Shown here one piece after another: positions 1 to 8,634 of a DNA stretch of 29,903 nucleotides. The stretch comes from a virus: positions 1-29,903 of the IMG/VR virus record IMGVR_UViG_3300019754_000015; one strand, written 5' to 3'. The translations under genes and the position numbers were made by a program. The notes under the pieces were generated by a model that was not told where the DNA came from, did not search any database, and worked only from the letters and a program-made list of their open reading frames with translations. Position 1 is the first letter of the stretch. Each line of letters begins with the position of its first letter.

Positions 1-3000
1 ATCATCTTTGCTCATCTCTCCAAGAGAAGCTTTCTCAAACTCCTCAAGGAAATTTGATGAATCTATCCCTACTAATCCTGTGTTTTGCACTACCATCTCT
101 AGTTGCATCTTCTTAGCATCTAGCTCATCTATCCAATCTGCTTTGAGGTCTAGCTTATCATCTTTTGTTGCAAAAGTATTTTCCAAAGATTTTAGAGCGG
201 AAGAGAGATCTTTCCATTCGCTCAACTCATCACTTGTCATTTTCTTAGAAGATGCTTGTGTGAATTTTTCCAAGAAATTATCAAAATTCACATTTTTGAT
301 TCCTGTTTCTGCTATGACTGCATCTAGTTGTAGCTTTGCACCAGATGCATCATCCATCCAATCGGATTTTAAAGATGCTATATCTGTCAAAGACGCATAT
401 ACCGTCTTAAGAGCTGTAGATGCAGAAGAGGCTGCCTTTGGTATAGAAGAGCCTAGAGATCTAGTTACTGGTGCAACCGCTTTTGGTACAGCGGCCGCCT
501 GATAAGTGACCTCTTTGATAGATGTTCCCATCCCCTCATAATATTTTGCTGCATCTGCGGATGCGGACAAAAGAGTATTGACCTTTGCCGCATTGATGTC
601 TGCTTGGAGTTGTGCGGCAGCTGCTGCCATCTGATACGCACTAGCAGCTACTGCATTTCCTGCAATAGTGGCCGCTTGGGCTTGTGCATAGAGTGCAGTA
701 GCTTCAGCTTGGCTTGCTGCTGCTGTAATCATGGCCTGCTCTGTAACTTGCCTAAAGCCCAAAGCGGTAGGAGGCAAAGAAAGCCCCATAGTCTGCATAG
801 TAGCCGTTAGGTCGCTACCAAGCATTGCCACAATCTCTGCATCGGTATAGAAGTTGTTAGTAAAGCTCCCCATATTTGCCAAAAATTGGTCTATGCCTCC
901 TGCTGCTACTGCAAGAGAATCTGCAAGAGCCAAACCACCCATTGCAACTTCTGGCATCGTAAGTCCAAGATGTTCAAACGATAAACTAACAAGCTCAAAC
1001 TCATTCACTAATCTAAAGAGAGTCTCTGATTGTCCCTCTCCTGCTAGTTTGTACATCTCTATATATTCGGAGGCAGAGCCTAAACTACCTGCTAATGTAT
1101 CAAGGTCAGAGGAGATAGCACCTGTAATCATATCCGCTATCTCTGATTGAGACTTACCTGCAAAATTTAGATTTGCCATTGAAGTAGTCCACTTTTCACT
1201 CGCTATAGTAAACTCTTCTGTACCAATACCTAAAGCTTCAGCAGAGGTTTGGAGTGTCTCTATCCCTGCGAGATATGCCTCGTTGATTGGATCAAGTACA
1301 GAGTCATCTGCTTGACCAAGGTCTCGTGTTTTTATCTTCTCTCCACCACCAATGCCTAAAAAACCGCTATCGGTAATCTTCTCTGTCATATACTCACTAG
1401 CAGTTAACTGCCCTGCATTGAGTTCTGCTATTGTTGCAGGGTCTAGTGCTATACCTGTAGCTACAAGCTCTTTGGATCTATCGTTAAAAAATCCTGTTTT
1501 AGTTGATGATACATAATCATCTCCAGTTAGGTCTCCACCAACATTAGATGCCGCCGTATTCCCCAGACTAACCAAAAGCTGTAGGCTATCTACCATCTGC
1601 TTACTATAATCTAATCCTAGAAGTCCATTTTTTTCTATATTCTCTATAGAGTTTATAACACTTTCAGAGAGTACTCCTGTAATCCCCTCTGCATCTTTCA
1701 TCTCTGCGTCAGATATTGTATCTCCTGCAAACATTTCAGAGAGAAGAGCCGTACCAATCTGCATCACACCACCAGTCAACAAACTCCCAAAATTCCCAAG
1801 TCCAGCAGTTGCACCAGAGAGCATTGTAGAGAGGTCTTTGCTCATCTCATCTACAAAAGGTTTCATCATCTTACCACCGATGTCATCAAAGAAATTCAAG
1901 AAGCTATCTTTAACATCTCCGTGAAGCATAGAATCAAATCCTGTAGAGAAGCTATCAGCAAATCGGTTGCCATATTCTTCGGCTTCTTTTGCTGTTTTCT
2001 CCATCTCTTTTCTTCTTTGTTCTGCAATCTTTTTTTGTTCTGTAGCTGCTTTTTTAGCAGATGATGCAGCTGTATCATCTGCCTTTTTTGCTTTAGCTCC
2101 TGCCTCTTTTGCTTTTTCTCCAATGCCGCCATATCCTGCACCAATAGCATCTAGCTTTTGTCTTGCAAGGTCTTTTTCTTTATTGTTTTTAGATTCCGTA
2201 ACTGTTAGCTTTGCTACATTTGCATCTATATTGGCTATAGCCTCTGCTGCTCTTTTACTACCATCTTCATTAATAATACTAGTCATTAATCCATTCAAGT
2301 CTGTAGCTGCTTCAGTCAGTTTAGAGTTAGACCAGTCTAGGTTTATAATATCTTCACTCTTGGTTTTTATAACTTCTAGGCTAGATACATAAGGATCCAT
2401 TTTAATATCTATAGGTTGTAGTCCTTCCATTCCCATAGCTTCTAAAACAGTACTGCCAAGAGACATAAATCCATTTACGACCTTGTTTATTCCACCCAAG
2501 AGAAAGTTTACAAACCCCACAAATCCTTTTCCTGCTGCATCTATCCAAGCTTTCATAGCAGTAGCTGCACCAGTAGTAAAGCTATCCCAACCCCTACCAA
2601 GTAGATTTATGCCCTCTCCAATACCTACAACCAAGGATAAGAATGCGACCTTAATACTTGCATAGACTGCTTTTATCCCATTCCAAATATCATAGCTTGC
2701 ACCTACAGCAGAAATGATTGTTTTTATCCCTCCAATCACAACATTTGCATACTCTTTGGCATTAGCTTTCCCACCTGCAAACATACCTGTAGCAATAGCA
2801 CTTACCTCAGATAGAGTACCTTTAAGGTAGTTATATACCCCTGCGTCCATCACTTCAGACTGAAAAACAGAGTATTGATTTTTAATCCCTTGTATTGTTC
2901 CGTCCCAGCTACTCGCATAGGCATCAAGCTGCCCCACATATTTTTCATTAAATATCGCACTTAGGGTACTATCAATAATATCTTTATTGTTTGCAATAGT

Positions 3001-3582
3001 AACATTTCTTACTTTTCCAGAGCTATCTGTCCAAGCATAAGCCACATTTTGCCCTTGTACTGCTGCTTTGACTCCAAATTCTTTAAGCCTCTCATTCTCT
3101 CCGGTAAGAGCATCTGCCATAGCTTCTGCAAATTGAGATACAGACTTGCCACTTCCCATCGCTGTATTTGCATAGATTTTTAGTTGTTCGGTAGTGTCTT
3201 TGAGACCGTAGTTTTTCATCAAAAGAAGAGTCTCTGTCGTTTGATTGATAGATTGATTGTAGTCTAACGCAAACCCTGTGGCTCTTGCTAATTCTGCTCT
3301 GTTTTGTGCTATAGACTGCGTGAAGCTAGACATGCGATTAGCGTATTGTTCTGAACTAGAGGCAGTAGCAAGGAAATCTTGCATAGCTACAGTTGCAAGT
3401 TCTGTAGCTTTTGTAAAAACATAAAACCCTGCTGCTGCTTTGGCAAAATTTGCTATATCACTTTTAGTCTTATTAAAGCTTCTTTGCATTGACGCAAGCT
3501 GATTATTGGCTCTTTTTACCCCTTTAACCAACTTAGCCGTATCTGCGTCTACTTCGATAAATACTGTGCCTACCTTTGCCAT
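1..3582 (-). CDS. Tape measure protein, N-terminal part (runs off the window)
   Basis: Tail length-determining protein that fills the tail tube during assembly and is ejected with the DNA. The start ATG at 3582-3580 follows an AGAGGAGAGGAT ribosome site; the frame stays open for 1,194 codons to the window edge. The first 30 residues (MAKVGTVFIEVDADTAKLVK) are typical of tape measure N-termini. The middle holds Gly/Ala-rich hydrophobic stretches, then an Ala/Lys/Glu coiled coil at roughly 1960-2150. The last 150 codons carry two copies of a repeat with the pattern TG-x7-NFLxxF-xA-...-LxxWxxL. It follows the tail assembly chaperone pair, the standard order. The C-terminal part lies at 27846-29903 on the same strand, so the gene continues across the window ends. 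Family call is from position, length and repeats. Confidence 0.92.
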   Translation of the reverse strand, partial: MAKVGTVFIEVDADTAKLVKGVKRANNQLASMQRSFNKTKSDIANFAKAAAGFYVFTKATELATVAMQDFLATASSSEQYANRMSSFTQSIAQNRAELARATGFALDYNQSINQTTETLLLMKNYGLKDTTEQLKIYANTAMGSGKSVSQFAEAMADALTGENERLKEFGVKAAVQGQNVAYAWTDSSGKVRNVTIANNKDIIDSTLSAIFNEKYVGQLDAYASSWDGTIQGIKNQYSVFQSEVMDAGVYNYLKGTLSEVSAIATGMFAGGKANAKEYANVVIGGIKTIISAVGASYDIWNGIKAVYASIKVAFLSLVVGIGEGINLLGRGWDSFTTGAATAMKAWIDAAGKGFVGFVNFLLGGINKVVNGFMSLGSTVLEAMGMEGLQPIDIKMDPYVSSLEVIKTKSEDIINLDWSNSKLTEAATDLNGLMTSIINEDGSKRAAEAIANIDANVAKLTVTESKNNKEKDLARQKLDAIGAGYGGIGEKAKEAGAKAKKADDTAASSAKKAATEQKKIAEQRRKEMEKTAKEAEEYGNRFADSFSTGFDSMLHGDVKDSFLNFFDDIGGKMMKPFVDEMSKDLSTMLSGATAGLGNFGSLLTGGVMQIGTALLSEMFAGDTISDAEMKDAEGITGVLSESVINSIENIEKNGLLGLDYSKQMVDSLQLLVSLGNTAASNVGGDLTGDDYVSSTKTGFFNDRSKELVATGIALDPATIAELNAGQLTASEYMTEKITDSGFLGIGGGEKIKTRDLGQADDSVLDPINEAYLAGIETLQTSAEALGIGTEEFTIASEKWTTSMANLNFAGKSQSEIADMITGAISSDLDTLAGSLGSASEYIEMYKLAGEGQSETLFRLVNEFELVSLSFEHLGLTMPEVAMGGLALADSLAVAAGGIDQFLANMGSFTNNFYTDAEIVAMLGSDLTATMQTMGLSLPPTALGFRQVTEQAMITAAASQAEATALYAQAQAATIAGNAVAASAYQMAAAAAQLQADINAAKVNTLLSASADAAKYYEGMGTSIKEVTYQAAAVPKAVAPVTRSLGSSIPKAASSASTALKTVYASLTDIASLKSDWMDDASGAKLQLDAVIAETGIKNVNFDNFLEKFTQASSKKMTSDELSEWKDLSSALKSLENTFATKDDKLDLKADWIDELDAKKMQLEMVVQNTGLVGIDSSNFLEEFEKASLGEMSKDD
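13..135. repeat. Near-identical repeat shared with the window's far end (copy 1)
   Basis: Positions 13-135 match 29781-29903 at 122 of 123 bases; the one difference (124 C, 29892 T) is synonymous in the tape measure frame. The match stops abruptly at position 13: bases 1-12 do not match 29769-29780. A plain circular assembly overlap would continue to position 1, so these are more likely two copies of an internal tape measure repeat. Confidence 0.9.
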
Positions 3583-3633
3583 ATCCTCTCCTCTTTGCCT
3601 CTATGCAACAGTCTTAGACTGCTCTATAGAAAC

Positions 3634-3647
3634 TTTCGCCAGCGAAA
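3634..3647. repeat. Palindromic repeat TTTCGCCAGCGAAA, copy 1
   Basis: A 14-bp palindrome with 6-bp perfect arms. It lies directly after the gpGT stop codon and before the tape measure ribosome site. One of six dispersed copies (also 6212, 10112, 11062, 19442, 29657). Confidence 0.85.
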
Positions 3648-4282
3648 TTAATCGCCTTGGAATGCCTCTTGTATATCTTGGGCATTTATTTTTTGTAGGC
3701 TATCACTAGCCAATCGCTTGTCAAAATCTTCATCGGATAGATAGACTAATCTACCTATTGCCATAAGGGTTTGTCGAAACTCAAATGGGAGTTTCGACTC
3801 CTTGATAGCATCTGTGACCGAACTATAGAGATACCCTACTACTCCTACCATTCCTACATATTCAGGTTCACATTTTGTGCAAGCCCCATAAAGAGCTTGC
3901 TGATATGTGCCAAAATGCAGAGGAAATTCTTTGGCATTCTCTCGTAGGAGAGTTGCTACCTCTAAGGCTACTTTCCCTTGATTTCTGCTACTCGTGTATC
4001 TATCTCTTGGAGTACAATACTATAGCCATACTCTTCACAAAATTTAGAGAGTGCCTCTTTCTCTTTGCCTTCAATCTGTAAATCAAATCGTGCTTTGGCT
4101 ACAGCTTCAAGGCTTGTTAAATTTTCACTCATCTTCGCGTCTGGGTTGGTGGCAGTATCTGCCATCTTCATGAGCTTCTTTTGCTCTTTTTTCGTAAGTG
4201 TTCTGCTAGAGACTTCTATATCAAGAATAGTCTCATCTCCATTTTTGATAAAAACTGGGACTTTAGTGGATAATGTAATCAT
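3648..4282 (-). CDS. Tail assembly chaperone, gpGT-like -1 frameshift product
   Basis: Frameshift extension of the short chaperone that starts at 4282. A -1 shift on GGGAAAG at 3971-3977 bypasses the UAG that follows and adds about 107 residues, giving a protein of about 211 residues. The downstream frame is open from before the slippery site to its stop at 3648. It has no convincing independent start: its first ATG, at 3851, has no clear ribosome site. The T-like part contains CTKC and ends in a charged segment. In lambda and relatives the minor fusion product recruits tail tube protein onto the tape measure. Its place between tube protein and tape measure matches that role. The shift is inferred, not measured. 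Confidence 0.82.
3968..4282 (-). CDS. Tail assembly chaperone, gpG-like
   Basis: Short product (104 residues) of the gpG/gpGT pair. The ATG at 4282-4280 follows AAGGAAAAAA at good spacing; the longer upstream ATG at 4315 lacks a ribosome site. The protein is small, charged and largely helical, as expected for chaperones that coat the tape measure before tube assembly. It ends in EIKGK, and the last sense codons GGA AAG form the slippery site just before UAG. It lies directly between the tail tube gene and the tape measure. Sequence similarity to lambda gpG itself is not evident; the call rests on position, size and the frameshift signal. Confidence 0.82.
   Translation of the reverse strand: MITLSTKVPVFIKNGDETILDIEVSSRTLTKKEQKKLMKMADTATNPDAKMSENLTSLEAVAKARFDLQIEGKEKEALSKFCEEYGYSIVLQEIDTRVAEIKGK
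3971..3977 (-). promoter_or_regulatory. Programmed -1 ribosomal frameshift site, GGGAAAG
   Basis: Read on the minus strand, the codons AAG GGA AAG TAG contain G GGA AAG, a canonical X XXY YYZ heptamer and the sequence used by the lambda G-T pair. It ends immediately before the zero-frame UAG stop. The -1 frame is open both before and far beyond this point. Confidence 0.85.
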
Positions 4283-4329
4283 TTTTTTCCTTTTGATATG
4301 TGGTGGGATACTCACACCCTACTGTTAGG

Positions 4330-4794
4330 TTAGACTGCTGCTGTAGCTGTCGGTACTGCTGTTTGCTCAAGAGTAATCATAGTCTTGATTACGCCATCTT
4401 TGACAATATTTGTATGTTTATAGCTAGTGATGATGGCAGGGATTTCATAGATAGTTGGACTAGTGCCACCATCAGGCGTATTGTTGAGTTCTACTTTGAT
4501 CTTGACTGTTTTGTCTGTTTGGGTAATAGCTGTGTGTGCTGCTCTTGCTAAGTCGTTTCCTGCGGCTGCTGCATCTTCTGTCCAAGCATACTCGACCGAT
4601 ATTTCACCAAACTCTAATTGTCCTAGACTAATAAAAGGTTCATCTGAACTTACACAGTAGTCTTTGTTTGATGTATGTTTACCATAGTCTATGTCTGGGA
4701 AGGTGTAAACACACCCCAAGTTCTCAAAAGTTGCACCGTCATCTGCACTAATAAAAAGCTTTGTTAAATTACCTGATGTTCCATCTCTACTCAT
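4330..4794 (-). CDS. Major tail (tube) protein
   Basis: Predicted tail tube subunit of 154 residues. The ATG at 4794 is preceded by AAGGAAAAATT; a start at 4857 would lack a ribosome site and overlap the upstream gene by about 70 bases. The sequence is rich in beta-prone segments and Thr/Gly (SADDGATFENLGCVYTFP, then EYAWTEDAAAAGNDLA), fitting the tube fold. It overlaps the tail completion gene upstream by 8 bases and is followed by the gpG-like chaperone, the canonical siphovirus order. The family is inferred mainly from position and size. Confidence 0.75.
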   Translation of the reverse strand: MSRDGTSGNLTKLFISADDGATFENLGCVYTFPDIDYGKHTSNKDYCVSSDEPFISLGQLEFGEISVEYAWTEDAAAAGNDLARAAHTAITQTDKTVKIKVELNNTPDGGTSPTIYEIPAIITSYKHTNIVKDGVIKTMITLEQTAVPTATAAV

Positions 4795-5140
4795 AATTTT
4801 TCCTTGTGTTAAATTGGATGATTTGCCTGAAGAGTTCGTGTTCTTCTTCAAAACCATCTACAATATGTATATTAAAAGCCTCTAAAACTACTAGAGAGGC
4901 TCGAACCTCTTTGGCTATCTCTTTTGCTTGTAGATAGCTCTTTGTGCTATAGACATCTATTTGTACTCTTATTGGGTTAGATGCTATAGCTCCATCTATC
5001 CCTTGTTCTTGCAAGTCTGAGAGTACTGTATAGACAAGAGCTGGTTTGATACAACTTTGAGGCAGAATCTGTGGATAGACTCTCCCCTCTACTAGATCAA
5101 TACTGTTTTTGAGTATCTCGTATAGCTCTTGCTCTATCAT
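4787..5140 (-). CDS. Tail completion/terminator protein, DUF3168 type
   Basis: A 117-residue protein with the DUF3168 pattern: an N-terminal helix (EQELYEILKNSIDLV), a short GRVYPQILPQ strand region, IRVQIDVYS in the middle, then an amphipathic helix (QAKEIAKEVRASL). Members cap the tail tube at the head end and set the joining point with the connector. It overlaps the HK97 gp10-like gene upstream by four bases (ATGA) and the tube gene downstream by eight, so translation is coupled. Confidence 0.8.
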   Translation of the reverse strand: MIEQELYEILKNSIDLVEGRVYPQILPQSCIKPALVYTVLSDLQEQGIDGAIASNPIRVQIDVYSTKSYLQAKEIAKEVRASLVVLEAFNIHIVDGFEEEHELFRQIIQFNTRKNYE

Positions 5141-5592
5141 ATCGCCAACTTTCCTAACTCTTTTTCGGTACGCTTTTTCGCGTAGTCAATGAACACCTGT
5201 GTACTCTCTGCACCTTTGGACTCGAACGCAGGAGTCATAAATGGTTGAGCCTTCATCTTGGAAGTGCCAAATTCTTGCATATGGGCGTAGTATGCTGTGG
5301 CAGACCACTTTATCTTCCCTGCTCCTGCTAGAGCAGAGTCGAAGCTACTAGAGCCAGATACTTTGCTCGTAGCTACTACGAGGTATCTGACTTTGTTTTC
5401 TGGGTCTTTGCCTTTGTACTTACGGACTTTGATAGATTTCTTTAAGAGTCCAGTATCTAGAGGAGCCAATGCTCTCGCTTCTTTGGCTATGCTCGCTGCG
5501 GCTGCTCTGCCTGCTCCCTCTATGACTTTCTCTTGGAGAGTGTCTGGGAGTTTGCTTAGTAGTGCTTCAATCTCTTTAAAGCCATCTGTCAT
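5137..5592 (-). CDS. HK97 gp10-family neck/tail protein
   Basis: A 151-residue protein with the HK97 gp10 signature: an Ala-rich N-terminal helix, then EARALAPLDTGLLKKSI, then a C-terminal YYAHMQEFGTSKMKAQPF and MTPAF. Family members sit at the head-tail junction and help complete the tail. The gene overlaps both neighbours by four bases. The motif pair APxDTGxLxxSI and EFGTxxxxxxPFxxPA makes the family call firm. Confidence 0.9.
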   Translation of the reverse strand: MTDGFKEIEALLSKLPDTLQEKVIEGAGRAAAASIAKEARALAPLDTGLLKKSIKVRKYKGKDPENKVRYLVVATSKVSGSSSFDSALAGAGKIKWSATAYYAHMQEFGTSKMKAQPFMTPAFESKGAESTQVFIDYAKKRTEKELGKLAI

Positions 5593-5906
5593 AACTGCTC
5601 CTTTGCTACTATATCTATCATTTTGTTTCGTTCCCCAACATTGATAGCAGAAAGAATATCAAACACTCTATCGTTGTACTCTATACGCATAGAGGGTGTT
5701 ACCCCTGCGATATATCGGATGCGGATAGCGTGCGTGGCGGTGGCGTGCTTTTCTGCTGATACCCACTTTTCTGTACCGCGGAGTGGAGTGATAGAAGCCC
5801 AAGCTTTTGAATACTCTGTCCAAACTAGTTCTACACCACCCACGGCATCTATAGCCTCGATTGAGTGTCCGATTGATACGAGTTTTGATAAGTTTCCTGC
5901 TCTCAT
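5589..5906 (-). CDS. Head closure (head-tail adaptor) protein
   Basis: A 105-residue protein of the phage head-tail joining family (SPP1 gp16-like stopper). The core has alternating strands: WTEYSKAWASITPLRGTEKW, then THAIRIRYIAGVTPSMRIEY and DRVFDILSAINVGERNKM. The stopper closes the portal channel after packaging and receives the tail. It overlaps the adaptor gene upstream and the gp10-like gene downstream by four bases each. Confidence 0.88.
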   Translation of the reverse strand: MRAGNLSKLVSIGHSIEAIDAVGGVELVWTEYSKAWASITPLRGTEKWVSAEKHATATHAIRIRYIAGVTPSMRIEYNDRVFDILSAINVGERNKMIDIVAKEQL

Positions 5907-6457
5907 ACTGGTATGATCCTATAGCTGTCTAGGAGATGATTGTAGTAGTCCTTAGCCTTCTCACTTACGATAGTGCCTATAACTAGGTTCTCTCTATTTT
6001 CAAAAAGTGTAAGACCATAGATGAGACACCACGAGACTATAGGCTCTGGTAAATCTATATATCCACAATCAAAAGTAATTTTTATGCTATTTAACTTTCC
6101 ATTTGCATCTATCGGTTTTGAGAGAAAGTGCAAAACAGCAGGTTCTACAAAATCATCAATTTCATAATCTTCCCATAGTTGCGTTTCACCTTCTATATCT
6201 ACATACTCAATTTTCGACAGCGAAATAAATGGAGGCTTTGGTAAAACTACAGCATTCGGAAAAGTGTCCATATAGCCTTCATAGCTTGATGCACCCATTA
6301 GTTGTCGGTTGGTTTTTTGTTCTGCTTTGCTAATTGCTGTAGTAATGGTACGCTCTATCACCTCATTTTCTTCATCTCCGATGACTCTATAGTAGGCTTT
6401 TGCCTGCTCTAGCGTTATCGGTGTGGACATTGTGGGGGTGATGAGCTTTAGTTTCAT
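5903..6457 (-). CDS. Head-tail connector (adaptor), HK97 gp6 type
   Basis: A 184-residue protein. The N-terminus has the adaptor pattern TPITLEQAKAYYRV followed by an acidic helix (DEENEVIERTITTAISKAE). The middle has KPPFISLSKIEYVD and FDCGYIDLPEPI, both typical of gp6-like connectors that attach to the portal ring. The start overlaps the upstream gene's stop. A degenerate copy of the dispersed palindrome lies at 6212-6225 within the gene. Confidence 0.87.
   Translation of the reverse strand: MKLKLITPTMSTPITLEQAKAYYRVIGDEENEVIERTITTAISKAEQKTNRQLMGASSYEGYMDTFPNAVVLPKPPFISLSKIEYVDIEGETQLWEDYEIDDFVEPAVLHFLSKPIDANGKLNSIKITFDCGYIDLPEPIVSWCLIYGLTLFENRENLVIGTIVSEKAKDYYNHLLDSYRIIPV
6212..6225. repeat. 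Palindromic repeat, degenerate copy 2 (TTTCGACAGCGAAA)
   Basis: Differs from the consensus by one base in the left arm. It lies inside the head-tail connector gene, where it reads SLSK on the coding strand. Confidence 0.6.
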
Positions 6458-6831
6458 TATTCTTCCTCCTCTTTTTCTTTGAGCGACACAAACAGATCAT
6501 GATATTTGAGCGTTATCTCATCCACGAAAGCACTATCAATGATAACTATGGTGGAAACAATCGCCCGTAGATCTTCCAGTAGTGCGTATGCTTCATCTTT
6601 TAGTTCCTTCTCTTTTTGCACTGCGAGGAGTTTGCTCTCTTGTGCTGTGGCTTCTTGCTCTGCTACTTCGAGACGCTGTAGGAGTTCTGTGTATTCTTTC
6701 TTTACTTTGGGTTTTGCTCTGTTGGTCGAGATAAGGGCATACGCCTCTCTATCACTCACTTCTATCTCATCTCCAGCAGAGGGAGAAGAGCCATTAGCGT
6801 CAGACCGTCCTACTAGAAGTTTGATTTTCAT
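6457..6831 (-). CDS. Small coiled-coil protein between capsid and connector genes
   Basis: A 124-residue protein with no firm family. The N-terminal 45 residues (KIKLLVGRSDANGSSPSAGD, then EIEVSDREAYALIS) resemble the short beta domain often encoded next to phage head genes, where a position-specific loss or addition of residues marks membrane-free head accessory proteins. Residues 45-85 form a Glu/Lys/Ala coiled coil, and the end is acidic (KEKEEEE). Its place directly downstream of the major capsid gene suggests a head accessory or connector-associated role. The function is unassigned. Confidence 0.6.
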   Translation of the reverse strand: MKIKLLVGRSDANGSSPSAGDEIEVSDREAYALISTNRAKPKVKKEYTELLQRLEVAEQEATAQESKLLAVQKEKELKDEAYALLEDLRAIVSTIVIIDSAFVDEITLKYHDLFVSLKEKEEEE

Positions 6832-6841
6832 CTACTGCTCC

Positions 6842-8017
6842 TTATGCCATTACCATTTTTTTAACGGCACCTGGTATCACGAGCTTTCCGTCAACTCTCT
6901 TGTCAACTCTAAAACCTACATGAGCAGTATCCGCATATTTCTCAGTTAGCTTTTTAACTGTCATTACGCTTCTGTCCTTGATGTGGTAATAAGAGAAGTC
7001 ACCAAACGCAATAGGACTCGCACCTGTAGCAACATCAGGAAAATGCTTGTTGACAATAATAGGGTAGCCATCGAGAGTGTCTGGCTCACCAGCAAAGCCA
7101 CGCGACCAGAGATAATTGCCATCGCCATCTTTCAGCTTACGGATAAGTTTTTTAGTGTTTTTGTTCATCATCCAAGATGCGTTTTGTTCATAGTCCTCAT
7201 CTAGGCTATACTCAAGATCTATAATCTCATCAGAGTCGATAGCTGTAGCTGAGGCGGTTGTCACACCTGTCTCAGCTGTGACCAATACGCCTGTAGGCTT
7301 GAGAGCTCCGTTGCCTGTAGCAAAGGCAGCTTCTTCAGACTTGGTAGTAGAGTTCACAAATTTCATACTAACATAGGATTCTATGCTGGGGATGGTATCT
7401 TGAAGAGCTTCGTCCGTGACTTTGACGATGCGACCTGTCTTGTATGCTTTGAGAACCACTCTACCAATAGTAGGGTCACTCTCTGCATATGTGCCAGCTT
7501 CATCTATCCAAGAGTTCTCTCCATCATCGCCCTCCACGGGTAGATTTTCTGTGGAGGTAGAGCTAGAAACAGTTGCAACATTTCTTATGTAAGATTTGGC
7601 AGTCAATCCAGCGATAATCGTCGTGGCAAAAGACTCAGGCACGAGATACCCCCCTTTGTCGTCTGCTCCGACACTCAGAGCTCTATGCTCTGTAGTGTCA
7701 AGTGCTTCACCTTTTTGGGCTTTCCAAAAAGCTCTTTGATATGTGGCTGCATTGTCGTCATCTCTTTGATCTTCATCGCCACCACCATGTAGCGGCTTGC
7801 TGAGTGATTGATCTAGGTCTGTCTCTCTAGCTATCTGCTTTTGCACTCTTTCGATTTGTCGAGTGAGGTCGTCGTACTCAGCTTCGAGGGCATCATAGCT
7901 CTCACCCTCTGCACCTGTAAGGTTGCGAGTTTCTGCTTCTGCACCATCTAGCAAAGCACGCATAGCGTCAGCTTTTGCCGCTCTTTCGTCGAGTAGTTTT
8001 TTGAGATGTTCGTTCAT
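6842..8017 (-). CDS. Major capsid protein, HK97 fold, with N-terminal scaffold domain
   Basis: A 391-residue capsid protein. Residues 1-105 form a charged coiled coil (the delta domain, which acts as an internal scaffold). A linker follows, with GGGDEDQRDDD. The mature capsid part starts near 115, with the family landmark DDKGGYLVPESFATTII at about 119-135, and later has ATGNGALKPTGVL and GFRVDKRVDGKLVIPGAVKK at the C-terminus. The start ATG at 8017 overlaps the protease stop. The neighbouring S78-type protease is expected to remove the delta domain during maturation. Confidence 0.95.
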   Translation of the reverse strand: MNEHLKKLLDERAAKADAMRALLDGAEAETRNLTGAEGESYDALEAEYDDLTRQIERVQKQIARETDLDQSLSKPLHGGGDEDQRDDDNAATYQRAFWKAQKGEALDTTEHRALSVGADDKGGYLVPESFATTIIAGLTAKSYIRNVATVSSSTSTENLPVEGDDGENSWIDEAGTYAESDPTIGRVVLKAYKTGRIVKVTDEALQDTIPSIESYVSMKFVNSTTKSEEAAFATGNGALKPTGVLVTAETGVTTASATAIDSDEIIDLEYSLDEDYEQNASWMMNKNTKKLIRKLKDGDGNYLWSRGFAGEPDTLDGYPIIVNKHFPDVATGASPIAFGDFSYYHIKDRSVMTVKKLTEKYADTAHVGFRVDKRVDGKLVIPGAVKKMVMA

Positions 8018-8634
8018 AGTTTTTCCTTTAATCTTAGTTTTCTTTGTAGCATGGCTACGCTTCTTTTATCTTTTTTCTTTTTCTTTTTTTTTGGTTTTGG
8101 TGATGATCTCCCAACAACTGCATTTTTATCGGCTCCTTTCCACACCGCGGATAACTCATGAATGGAGCAGGCTGTCACGAGTACATGCGTTGGTTCATCT
8201 TTTTTTTCGGTAGTGATTACTTCCTGTATAGTGTAGCCGATTGATACATCTGTTAAGATGCCATCAAGGTACTTACGAAAGATTTTAAAACTATCGTCAT
8301 CACGCCCAAAGACAACATCTACTTTCATCTGTCCATCTTCGGTGCGGATATTTTCTACTCGACCGATGGCATTATCTACAGATGGTCGGTGGTCTTTGAA
8401 GAATGTTTTCAGTTCTGTTGCATCTGCCCCTCCGATATCAATCTCTTCGATATAGACTTCATTCTCCCACCAGTCGTATCTCTCACAGCTATTTTCGTCA
8501 GAAATAATAATGAACGGCACTGTGCGTGTCTTTTCGTCTATAAGGCTTGGGTCTGCTCTGGCAGATCGTCCTATCTGTCTGGTACTCAGTTGAGATACTA
8601 TCTCGGCGGAGGTTCTTGTGTTTGGTCGTAGCAT
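8014..8634 (-). CDS. Prohead maturation protease, HK97 gp4 / peptidase U35 type
   Basis: A 206-residue protease. The family pattern is visible: FKDHRPSVDNAIGRV places the catalytic His near residue 82, ILTDVSIGYTIQ places the catalytic Ser at 131, and CSIHELSAVW at 157-166 matches the third conserved segment. It should cleave the capsid delta domain. After residue 178 comes a lysine run encoded by A-rich homopolymers (8071-8092, including A9 on the coding strand). TAATG overlap with portal and ATGA overlap with capsid show tight coupling. Confidence 0.92.
   Translation of the reverse strand: MLRPNTRTSAEIVSQLSTRQIGRSARADPSLIDEKTRTVPFIIISDENSCERYDWWENEVYIEEIDIGGADATELKTFFKDHRPSVDNAIGRVENIRTEDGQMKVDVVFGRDDDSFKIFRKYLDGILTDVSIGYTIQEVITTEKKDEPTHVLVTACSIHELSAVWKGADKNAVVGRSSPKPKKKKKKKDKRSVAMLQRKLRLKEKL

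Noticed and set aside
1967-2392. Plus-strand open frames opposite the tape measure and other structural genes
   Set aside because: They are Ser/Ala/Phe-rich mirror frames of helical minus-strand proteins, without ribosome sites or coherent neighbours.
3648-3851. Independent 67-residue gene between the chaperone and the tape measure
   Set aside because: The frame continues upstream without a stop to the GGGAAAG site, and the ATG at 3851 has no clear ribosome site. It is better explained as the gpGT extension.
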